Source: CAZQEZ01 sp964592475
Lineage (GTDB): Bacteria > Bacteroidota > Bacteroidia > Cytophagales > Cyclobacteriaceae
DNA length: 27,785 bases
Direction: 5' to 3'
Assembly: GCA_964592475.1 (NCBI GenBank)
Contig: CAZQEZ010000057.1
Location: 1-27,785, forward strand
This document shows positions 15,905 to 22,537 of the stretch, piece after piece. Below the pieces are notes generated by a model. It searched no databases. It was not told where the DNA came from and saw only the letters and a list, made by a program, of their open reading frames with translations. Position numbers and translations under genes: made by a program. Every line of letters begins with the position of its first letter. Position 1 is the first letter of the stretch.

Positions 15905-18313
15905 ATGAAACAATTGATTCTGATTCCATTGCTTTTTGCATCACTGATATTATCGGCGCAAAAAGCAACGGATACTTATAATTTTAACCTGGAGTGGCAA
16001 TATCTTGAACAAGCTTTACCCGATGTACAAGCTGTGAATAAGGCTTCTGGTTGGCAAAAAATTGATTTGCCTCATACCTGGAACAACAAAGACGCAACAG
16101 ACCTGGAACCAGGTTATCGACGTGATATAAGCTGGTATAAAAAAGCGTATCAACTGGATAAGGTTGAGACCGATAAGGACTATGTTTTGTATTTTGAAGG
16201 AGCTAATATTACTACTGAAGTATTTGTGAATGGAAAGCTTGCAGGGAAGCACATAGGCGGGTATGTTGGGTTTGATATTGACATGACTTCATACCTGCAT
16301 ACCGGTAAAAATGAATTACTGGTAAAAGTAGACAATGGGTACAACCCTGAAGTTATTCCATCTCAAAAATCGGATTTTTTCATCTATGGCGGCATTACCA
16401 GAGATGTGTGGCTAAAGGTTTTGCCAAAAAGCCGAATTGAACGAGTGAAAGTAGCCACGCCTGAGGTTTCCATTAAAAAAGCCAATACAAAGGTAAGTGT
16501 AAAATTGACTGAATTGGAAAACCGGGATTTGCAACTGCAGGCCAGGTTACTCAACCCGGAGGGACAACAGGTTTACCAAAAAAGCCTAAGTATGAATGGA
16601 GAAGAAGAGTTGGTATTTGATTTCAACCTTAAAAATCCGGCACTTTGGCATGTTGATCATCCTCAATTGTATACGCTGGTCACTGAATTGAAGGATGGAG
16701 AAAAGGTTGTTCATCGCACGAAAGAGCGTATTGGATATCGTTGGTTTGAATTTAAGGAACATGGTCCTTTTTATCTGAATGGCCAAAGGTTGCTATTGCG
16801 CGGTACACACCGGCACGAAGAGCATGCTGGTTTTGGTGCTGCCATGCCCAACCAGTTACACAGGGAAGACATACGGGCAATTAAAGAAATGGGGGCTAAT
16901 TTCGTAAGGCTTGGGCACTACCCACAGGATCCGGAAGTGTATGAAGCTTGTAACGAGTTGGGCTTGTTGGTATGGGATGAGTTGCCCTGGTGCCGCGGAG
17001 GCGTGGGAAATGAAGTTTGGCAGCAGAATACCAAAAAGCTGTTGGTTGAAATGATTGAGCAAAACTATAATCATCCCAGCATCATTATCTGGTCATTGGG
17101 TAATGAGATTTATTGGTTGCCCGATTTTGAAAATGGTGGTGACACCAGCAAAATCAATAGCTTTCTAAAGGAAATCAATGATCTTGCTCACCAAATGGAC
17201 CCGTATCGCAAAACAGCTCTCAGAAAGTATTATGAGGGCGCTGATATTGTAGATGTTTTTAGCCCTTCTATCTGGTCGGGCTGGTATTCCGGTTCTTACA
17301 AAAATTATGAGCAGACCATCAACAAAGCAATTAAAAAATACCCCAAATTTTTACACATGGAATATGGAGGGAGCAGTCACTTGGGCAGACATAATGAAAG
17401 CCCCATCACTGGCGACGGCTTTAAAAATCCCGGTGCATGGGAAGAGCCAATTAACCAGTTGAAGTCAGTAAACGTGGCTAATCACGGTGACTGGAGTGAA
17501 AGCTACATCGTGGACTTATTTGACTGGTACCTGGCCATCAGCGAGACACATCCCGAACTTACTGGAAATGCCCAGTGGGCATTTAAAGATTTTGGCACAC
17601 CTTTACGTCCTGAAAATGCCATTCCTTATGTCAATCAGAAAGGATTGATTGACAGGGAAGGAAAACCAAAAGATGCCTACTATGTATTTAAAAGCTACTG
17701 GTCTGATGACCCTTTTGTTTATATCGAATCAAAAACCTGGACTGAAAGATCAGGGCCGAAAGAAATGACCCGCAATGTGTGTGTTTTCAGTAATCTTGAA
17801 AAGGTTGACCTGTACCTGAATGGACAATCACTTGGAATGAAGGATAAGGATATAAAAAAATACCCGGCCAACGGGCTTAACTGGGATTTGAATTTTAATG
17901 AAGGTGAAAACGAATTAATAGCAATTGGTTATCAGAATAATGAGGCTGTGAGCCACGATACATTAAACGTTAAATACTGGCATTCTCCCAGTCTAGCTCC
18001 TCAAAACCTATCATTGTCTTACCAGCTACTGCCCAATGGCAACTACCTGGTAACCGCCACTGCATTAGATGAAAATAATAGGAGATGTCTTGATTTTGAA
18101 GACCGCATCTATTTTCAATGCTTATCAGGAGGTGAAACTATTAAGCACATGGGCACTCCTTCAGGTAGCGAGGTAATAGAAATGGCCAATGGGCAAGCAG
18201 CTATAGAAGTGGCACCTGATACTGAAGCCGAAAAACTGGTTATGATGGTCATTAATCAGAATTTCAAAGGCACTTACCTGGAAATAAGGAGAAAGTCCGG
18301 AGTGAATCCATAA
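15905..18313 (+). CDS. GH2 family glycosidase (beta-galactosidase or beta-glucuronidase type)
   Basis: 802 aa. A signal peptide ends near LSAQ (residue about 18), so the enzyme is periplasmic. Domains in order: GH2 sugar-binding jelly roll (about 20-175, with GYRRDISWYKKAY and FEGANITTEVFVNGK), an Ig-like domain (about 180-290), a TIM barrel (about 295-590), and a C-terminal region with at least one more beta-sandwich. The acid/base glutamate is E401 in the canonical SLGNE motif and the nucleophile is E486 in HMEYGG. Family members remove beta-galactose, beta-glucuronic acid, beta-mannose or alpha-arabinopyranose; the specificity cannot be read here. The ATG begins directly after the GH88 stop. 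Together with GH88 it likely degrades lyase products from the non-reducing end. Confidence 0.94.
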   Translation: MKQLILIPLLFASLILSAQKATDTYNFNLEWQYLEQALPDVQAVNKASGWQKIDLPHTWNNKDATDLEPGYRRDISWYKKAYQLDKVETDKDYVLYFEGANITTEVFVNGKLAGKHIGGYVGFDIDMTSYLHTGKNELLVKVDNGYNPEVIPSQKSDFFIYGGITRDVWLKVLPKSRIERVKVATPEVSIKKANTKVSVKLTELENRDLQLQARLLNPEGQQVYQKSLSMNGEEELVFDFNLKNPALWHVDHPQLYTLVTELKDGEKVVHRTKERIGYRWFEFKEHGPFYLNGQRLLLRGTHRHEEHAGFGAAMPNQLHREDIRAIKEMGANFVRLGHYPQDPEVYEACNELGLLVWDELPWCRGGVGNEVWQQNTKKLLVEMIEQNYNHPSIIIWSLGNEIYWLPDFENGGDTSKINSFLKEINDLAHQMDPYRKTALRKYYEGADIVDVFSPSIWSGWYSGSYKNYEQTINKAIKKYPKFLHMEYGGSSHLGRHNESPITGDGFKNPGAWEEPINQLKSVNVANHGDWSESYIVDLFDWYLAISETHPELTGNAQWAFKDFGTPLRPENAIPYVNQKGLIDREGKPKDAYYVFKSYWSDDPFVYIESKTWTERSGPKEMTRNVCVFSNLEKVDLYLNGQSLGMKDKDIKKYPANGLNWDLNFNEGENELIAIGYQNNEAVSHDTLNVKYWHSPSLAPQNLSLSYQLLPNGNYLVTATALDENNRRCLDFEDRIYFQCLSGGETIKHMGTPSGSEVIEMANGQAAIEVAPDTEAEKLVMMVINQNFKGTYLEIRRKSGVNP

Positions 18314-18341
18314 TTAAAACTTAAAGAAAAATAAATCAGAG

Positions 18342-18425
18342 ATGAGATTTAAATCAGCAAATATACTATTGCTCCCGGTGATACAATATTCATGTGATGA
18401 GAAACAAGATGTTGTCAAAAGCTGA
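18342..18425 (+). pseudogene. Relic of a lipoprotein gene (signal peptide only)
   Basis: A 27-codon frame 28 bases after the GH2 gene encodes MRFKSANILLLPVIQYSCDEK and then stops at TGA (18423-18425). The layout is that of a lipoprotein signal: basic head, short hydrophobic stretch and a cysteine followed by acidic residues. There is no mature domain behind it. The most likely reading is the 5' end of a further PUL gene whose body was deleted, placing the SGBP promoter directly after it. The alternatives are a tiny genuine lipoprotein or chance. Confidence 0.45.
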
Positions 18426-18436
18426 AGAATATAAAT

Positions 18437-18494
18437 ATTGTACGATTTTACACCCTATTTTGAATTTTAGTTTAATGAGTATGTCCTTACTTTG
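18437..18494 (+). promoter_or_regulatory. Candidate HTCS operator and promoter of the SGBP gene
   Basis: The 10-mer ATTGTACGAT at 18437-18446 is identical to the left arm of the lyase-promoter inverted repeat. CACCC follows at 18451-18455 within TTTACACCCTATTTTG. The -7-like box TTACTTTG (18487-18494) begins exactly 50 bases after the 10-mer starts, the same distance as at the lyase promoter, and 36 bases after CACCC. The gene starts at 18524. Confidence 0.6.
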
Positions 18495-18523
18495 TCCTGA
18501 ATCAAAAAATAAATTCTTATATT

Positions 18524-19795
18524 ATGAAAAATAGAAACCCCTTAAAAAAAATAAGCGCTTTCATCCTGGTAGGTTTGATGGCCTTAAGTACTGTTTTTAT
18601 CACCTCTTGCGGAGAAGAAGATTCTGAACCCTTGATACCTGTGATTACAGGATTTTCACCAGCCAGTGGTGAACCCGGTGACAATGTAACCATTTCAGGT
18701 ACGGATTTAGCAGATGCCACCAGGGTGAGCATAGGCACCGAAGAGGCCATCATCGTGAGTAATACAGCTTCTCAGATAGTGGCTACTGTACCCGAAGATG
18801 CTAATACTGGAAAAATAACTGTGGTTACTGCCGGTGGAACTGCAGTAAGCCAAAATGATTTTGAAGTAATAAGAATAGGTGCACCGATGATCACCTCTGT
18901 GTCAAGAGTTTCGGCTCAATCAGGTGAAAATATTACCATCAGTGGTACAGAAATGGCCACCGTTTCTGAGGTGCTAATTGGCGGCACAGCAGCAACTATT
19001 GTTGGTACCCCTACCGATGATGCAGTGGAGGTTACAGTTGGCGACTCACCATTAGGTTTGAGTACCATTACCGTTACCAATGAAGGTGGCTCAACCACTA
19101 CTTCAACTGATGCAATAAAGTTTTATGTAATTGAAGTATTTACAGCTTTCAACGATACATTCGATGGCCAGGATACTCAATTCTCTTCTGGCGGAGATGC
19201 TGAAATCAATGCCTGGGGAGTTAATAATGATTTGCAATTGGTGCCATCTGATTACTCACCTGCATACTTGCCCAGTCCTATTGATGGATTATTTTATCAT
19301 ATCGAAGGAACAAGTGACACTAACGATTCCGGTTCATACACTGGACAAATAGGTCATTCACAACAAGACCCGGGTTCTTTGGCCAGTTTCTTTACACCGC
19401 AAAGTGATGTTGAAAACTATTACTACAACATTCAGGTAAACTGGGACGGTATACCTGCAGATTATGATGATGTACTGGCTGGATTACGTCTTCGATTCCG
19501 AGGTGGTAATTATGATACAGATGGAGATGGCAGTTTTTCAGATGAACAGTTAGAATACCTTTTCACGCCCACCAAGTTGTCTGATTCTGGTTATGAGGCA
19601 AATGAAGATGGTTGGTTTACAGTATCTATCCGTTTTGACAAATTTACTGATAACGGTATTACTTGGGCGTCGTATGATATAGATCAAATGACTGATTTCT
19701 CTATTGCTTCCAGAAGAGCTCATGACGGTGAATACAGCATGAGTGTGGATAATATCTTCATTTCCAAAGGTGGACCATTGAGTTATCCTGAATAA
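18524..19795 (+). CDS. Surface glycan-binding lipoprotein with two IPT/TIG domains (SusE/SGBP-B type)
   Basis: 423 aa. C29 is the lipobox cysteine (FITSC), followed by GEEDSE, in line with export to the cell surface. Two tandem IPT/TIG beta-sandwich domains cover about residues 36-115 (ITGFSPASGEPGDNVTISGTD) and 118-200 (ITSVSRVSAQSGENITISGTE). The C-terminal domain (about 205-423) begins FNDTFDGQD, is rich in aromatics (W, Y) and resembles the glycan-binding domain of SGBP-B-type proteins, with a D.DGDGSFSDEQ loop. It likely helps recruit the polysaccharide for the SusCD pair. It has its own promoter with the shared operator rather than being an uninterrupted part of the susC operon, and a strong terminator follows. 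Confidence 0.85.
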   Translation: MKNRNPLKKISAFILVGLMALSTVFITSCGEEDSEPLIPVITGFSPASGEPGDNVTISGTDLADATRVSIGTEEAIIVSNTASQIVATVPEDANTGKITVVTAGGTAVSQNDFEVIRIGAPMITSVSRVSAQSGENITISGTEMATVSEVLIGGTAATIVGTPTDDAVEVTVGDSPLGLSTITVTNEGGSTTTSTDAIKFYVIEVFTAFNDTFDGQDTQFSSGGDAEINAWGVNNDLQLVPSDYSPAYLPSPIDGLFYHIEGTSDTNDSGSYTGQIGHSQQDPGSLASFFTPQSDVENYYYNIQVNWDGIPADYDDVLAGLRLRFRGGNYDTDGDGSFSDEQLEYLFTPTKLSDSGYEANEDGWFTVSIRFDKFTDNGITWASYDIDQMTDFSIASRRAHDGEYSMSVDNIFISKGGPLSYPE

Positions 19796-19817
19796 TAAGT
19801 AATTTAATTCATTATTG

Positions 19818-19852
19818 AAAGGAGGCAGAATTTTTATCCTGCCTCCTTTTTT
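19818..19852 (+). terminator. Strong Rho-independent terminator closing the PUL
   Basis: A perfect 11-bp stem (AAAGGAGGCAG with CTGCCTCCTTT) surrounds a ten-base loop and ends in a T-run, 22 bases after the SGBP stop. Confidence 0.93.
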
Positions 19853-19864
19853 GATCATATTCCC

Positions 19865-20185
19865 TCACCTTGACACACGAAGTTTTCTATTAAGATGAGT
19901 GATAATTGGATGCATCTGTTTTGGGATTTTCGCTTCTTGTAATTGCATTGTTCTTTTTTGCCTCTATAATGAATAGTAATTTGATAAATAAACTGATCTT
20001 TTATTTTATTAGAATCATCTGGTTTCTCCGGATTTTTAAGATTAAAAAAGCCTGAATCATTAATTAATTAGTTTCACCAGGTTATCAACTTCGTAATGTG
20101 GTAAAAAATCACTTACAACTTCAATCGATCCGGAAATTGCAGTAAAACCGCCAGAGCGTTCGAAATAAATATGGAAATTATCCAT
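19865..20185 (-). pseudogene. Emfourin-like protease-inhibitor gene broken by two frameshifts
   Basis: On the minus strand an ATG at 20183-20185 opens MDNFHIYFERSGGFTAIS and runs 41 codons to a TAA. Past the stop, a shifted frame continues at once with DSGFFNLKNPEKPDD and DQFIYQITIHYRGKKEQ. A third frame gives EAKIPKQMHPIITHLNRK and a TGA at 19865-19867. Joined, these give about 105 aa with the order of the emfourin family (FERSGGF near the start, LV...SGFF, a QY.I.I...GK strand, P....LI.L near the end), known as inhibitors of M4 metalloproteases of the protealysin type. The first shift sits in AATTAATTAATG and fits a 4-base slippage duplication; the second fits loss of one A. No M4 protease gene is nearby. 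The family call is from motif memory. Confidence 0.65.
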
Positions 20186-20273
20186 TTGAACCTCAATAAC
20201 TGATAATACCAACCTATGCTAAATAAGCCTTTTTTATTGCTTAAAAAATGTATTAAGCAAACTTTGTATTGAA

Positions 20274-20303
20274 TTGTAAGTTGATAATCAAATATTATCT
20301 TTA
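20274..20303 (+). promoter_or_regulatory. Candidate dps promoter
   Basis: TTG at 20274-20276 and TATCTTTA at 20296-20303 are separated by 19 bases, which fits the Bacteroidota pattern TTG-N17-23-TAnnTTTG with one mismatch. The ATG follows 17 bases later. It is consistent with primary sigma factor use. Confidence 0.5.
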
Positions 20304-20320
20304 TAAAAAACACAATCAAA

Positions 20321-20797
20321 ATGGAAAATTTAAATGCTATAGGACTGGAAGTAAGCAAAACAGATGAATTGGCTGTAAAGTTAAATAATCTATTGGCCAA
20401 TTATTCCGTGTTTTATCAAAATACCCGTGGCTTTCATTGGAATATCAAAGGTGAAAAGTTCTTCGAATTACACACCAAATTTGAAGAATTGTACAATGAT
20501 CTTTTTGTTAAAATAGACGAAGTGGCCGAAAGAATTCTTACATTAGGCTATTCTCCTGATCATAATTTCAGTGATTATATGAACGTATCACAGGTGAAAG
20601 AAAACAAGAATGTTACAGAAGGTAGAATGGCTGTAGAGCAAATACTTGCCAGTTTTAAGACCATTATCATGATCCAGCGGGAAATCCTTGATTTATCAGC
20701 TGAAGCCAACGATGAAGGCACCAATGCTTTGATGAGCGACTATATTCGTGAGCAGGAAAAGCTGGTATGGATGTATTCAGCGTTTTTGAATAAGTGA
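20321..20797 (+). CDS. dps: Dps family DNA-binding ferritin-like protein
   Basis: 158 aa, normal length for the family. Dps forms a 12-subunit shell that oxidises ferrous iron with peroxide, stores the iron and protects DNA. The ferroxidase residues keep the canonical spacing: H39 (FHWNI), H51, D66 and E70 (DEVAERI). The four-helix bundle is complete. The N-terminal tail is short and not basic, so DNA binding may be weak, as in the Listeria type. The gene is monocistronic, with a plausible promoter just upstream and relic DNA on both sides. Confidence 0.95.
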   Translation: MENLNAIGLEVSKTDELAVKLNNLLANYSVFYQNTRGFHWNIKGEKFFELHTKFEELYNDLFVKIDEVAERILTLGYSPDHNFSDYMNVSQVKENKNVTEGRMAVEQILASFKTIIMIQREILDLSAEANDEGTNALMSDYIREQEKLVWMYSAFLNK

Positions 20798-20824
20798 ATA
20801 AATGAATGATTCCCGTGGTCTGCG

Positions 20825-20836
20825 TGCCAGCTGGCA
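20825..20836. repeat. 12-bp perfect palindrome
   Basis: TGCCAGCTGGCA is perfectly self-complementary and lies 27 bases after dps. It shares its GCCAG core with the inverted repeat at 2670-2683. It could act as a weak dps terminator hairpin or be a dispersed palindrome; no T-run follows. Confidence 0.4.
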
Positions 20837-21035
20837 GAAAGGCCATGTAATTAGACTGCCTTAAGAAATCAACCGCTGCATACCAGAACTGCTTGGACTT
20901 GTCCTGAGTAATTTGACGAGTACAGCACTTTTGGTACGGGATAAATCAAGAGAGGCGTACTGGCGGTCGTTATTGGCCGTCAGTTGTCTACGATTATGCT
21001 ATGTTGCTAATCTTTGAAAATCCAAAAATTACATT

Positions 21036-21206
21036 TCATGCATTTGTAATAGTTATTCCTTCATGAGCTAACTCGAATGTTGTCCAGTTAATCCGCTCCT
21101 TATTTTCCGGAGTCTGTTTTTGGTAAACCCCCAAAAATGCTCTCCACAGATTAAGACCTTCATCCATAGGGGTAAGGTTAGCTAATTGGGTAACATTTTC
21201 TAAGCG
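21036..21206 (-). pseudogene. Unrecognised C-terminal coding fragment
   Basis: On the minus strand a frame of about 56 codons, bounded upstream by an in-frame TAG and ending in TGA at 21036-21038, has protein-like composition (for example MDEGLNLWRAFLGVYQKQ followed by TPENKERINWTTFELAHEG). The predicted amphipathic helices and aromatic spacing look coded rather than random. No start is present at a natural position. I do not recognise the family. Confidence 0.35.
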
Positions 21207-21490
21207 CTATAGGGTTCACGGTAGTGATGCTGTGGCTTTTGTCATGAAACCCAACGATTTATGTATATGGCGGGCCGTTTTTTGATTTGCTAATTAATTA
21301 GAAAAGATAAACTTGATAAATACAATAAAGGTTAAATTGCCGTAGAAAATTAGAGATTTAATAGGAAGGTTTATTCAATTTCATAAAGTTATAGTTGGTC
21401 TCCTGCCAATAAGCAGAACATAACAATCTCGTTTACTTGTTGTTGAATTAATATAGTTTAACTTATTTTTTATACTTAAAATTTTTTGAT

Positions 21491-21694
21491 ATGTCAGTTA
21501 TAAAAATCATCGAAGTAATAGCTAGTTCAAACAAAAGTTTTGATGACGCTACCCAAGTGGCGCTTTATGAAGCAAAAAAAAGCGTTAAAAATATCAAATC
21601 GATCTACATTAAGGAAATGAATGCTAATGTAGAAAATGGGGAAATAGTATCGTATGGAGTGAATGCAAAAATCTCTTTTGAGGTAGAAAAATAG
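21491..21694 (+). CDS. Dodecin family protein with altered flavin-site residues
   Basis: 67 aa, full length for dodecins, which assemble as hollow dodecamers that bind flavins and buffer free FMN or riboflavin. The fold order is preserved: strand KIIEVIASS, helix FDDATQVALYEAKKSV, strands KSIYIKEMNANVENGEIVSYGVNAKISFEVE. The tryptophan that stacks on the flavin in the archaeal prototype (W36) is replaced by Y39. The glutamine or arginine normally found before the VN of the last strand is G56. Flavin affinity may therefore differ, or the ligand may be another one. The next gene, a flavin reductase, begins 45 bases later on the same strand, which supports a shared flavin role. Confidence 0.88.
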   Translation: MSVIKIIEVIASSNKSFDDATQVALYEAKKSVKNIKSIYIKEMNANVENGEIVSYGVNAKISFEVEK

Positions 21695-21739
21695 AGTAAA
21701 TTATTTCCAAAATAATTTTAAAAAAATAAAATAAACAAG

Positions 21740-22234
21740 ATGGAAAGAGCAGTAATAGAACAAGAAGAAATTACACAAGCTTTACGTAAAATTAGTTATG
21801 GCTTTTATATAGTAACAGCGGGCAATAATGAGGATGTAGCTGCCGGAACTGTATGTTGGGTCAGCCAATCATCTTTTGAGCCACCACAAATAATGGTTGC
21901 CATTAAACATGATAGCCATTTGAATAAGGTTATTACAGAGGCTGGCAGTTTCGCTCTTAATGTAGTAGGGAAAGCTGAAAAACCATCGCTATCTAATTTT
22001 AACAAACCCACTTCTTTAGAAGATGGAAAGATAAACGGCCATTCTTTTACTAAAGGTAATACGGGCTCCCCATTAATTGCTGATTTCCCCTCCATTATCG
22101 AATGCAAAGTAGTGGAGCAAAATCAACCTGGCGATCATACCCTTTTTATAGGCGAAGTAGTTAATGTAGAAGTAAATAATGAGGAAGCAGAACCGCTGAT
22201 GGTATGGGAAACAGATTTTAGATATGGTGGATAA
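21740..22234 (+). CDS. Flavin reductase family protein (FMN-binding split barrel)
   Basis: 164 aa. It fits the flavin reductase-like domain (PF01613 type): ALRKISYGFYIVTAG at the N terminus, AGTVCWVSQSSFEPPQIMVAIKHDS in the flavin-binding strand and loop, FALNVVG, and the late HTLFIGEVVNVEV strand. Enzymes of this fold reduce FMN or FAD with NAD(P)H and often supply reduced flavin to a monooxygenase. No monooxygenase lies in the window. It probably forms a two-gene operon with the dodecin, so one protein would hold flavin and the other reduce it. The ATG at 21740 has an AAGA-rich leader but no clear ribosome site. Some family members bind other substrates. Confidence 0.9.
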   Translation: MERAVIEQEEITQALRKISYGFYIVTAGNNEDVAAGTVCWVSQSSFEPPQIMVAIKHDSHLNKVITEAGSFALNVVGKAEKPSLSNFNKPTSLEDGKINGHSFTKGNTGSPLIADFPSIIECKVVEQNQPGDHTLFIGEVVNVEVNNEEAEPLMVWETDFRYGG

Positions 22235-22264
22235 TTGAAATTTTATTTGATAAATTTGATATAC

Positions 22265-22298
22265 AACCTGATGGGATTTAATCCTGTTAGGTTTTTTT
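22265..22298 (+). terminator. Terminator after the flavin reductase gene
   Basis: AACCT/AGGTT outer stem and GGAT/ATCC inner stem, separated by a four-base internal bulge on each side, with a TTA loop and seven Ts at the end. It lies 30 bases after the stop codon. Confidence 0.7.
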
Positions 22299-22395
22299 GG
22301 CTTCATACCTACCTAAGTTCGATGTAGAGGGTTAATTCTAAGCAGGAGAAAAGCGTTATTAATTGTTCTTGCAATTTGCATGAAATAATTCTTTC

Positions 22396-22411
22396 TACTT
22401 TTCGAAAAGTA
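22396..22411. promoter_or_regulatory. 16-bp perfect palindrome upstream of uvrA
   Basis: TACTTTTCGAAAAGTA is perfectly self-complementary and lies 112 bases before the uvrA -7 box. It has the form of a dimeric repressor site. No regulator can be assigned. Its distance from the promoter is large for a simple operator. Confidence 0.35.
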
Positions 22412-22522
22412 CTTTATTCTTTAGTAAAACCACCAAAGCTTTTTGGGCATTCACCGGGTTGTACAAATAATCACAATACATTCCTACTGATAACATTTCG
22501 TGCAAATCTGGCGTTGCTTCTT

Positions 22523-22530
22523 TATCTTTG
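22523..22530 (+). promoter_or_regulatory. -7 box of uvrA; decides the uvrA start
   Basis: TATCTTTG matches the TAnnTTTG consensus perfectly, 7 bases before the ATG at 22538. Transcription would begin at or just before that ATG, which rules out the longer frame from 22376. No clear TTG is seen at the -33 position. Confidence 0.6.
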
Positions 22531-22537
22531 CAAGCTT

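Larger units (their letters stand above)
20798..21490. other. Relic-bearing gene-free region
   Basis: Nearly 700 bases without an intact gene. Items seen are a 12-bp perfect palindrome (20825-20836), an imperfect inverted repeat near 20959-20993 (ACTGGCGGTC against GGCCGTCAGT), and a coding-like minus-strand fragment at 21036-21206. G+C rises and falls sharply across it, which suggests joined remnants. No tRNA, rRNA or riboswitch is recognised. Confidence 0.5.

Noticed and set aside
20113..20400. 95-codon minus-strand frame overlapping the dps start
   Set aside because: It overlaps the dps start and promoter and lies in a different frame from the emfourin-like relic, which has clear family motifs.
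22376..22537. 54-codon N-terminal extension of UvrA
   Set aside because: No UvrA homology, and the perfect -7 box at 22523-22530 lies inside it; the ATG at 22538 gives the normal length.
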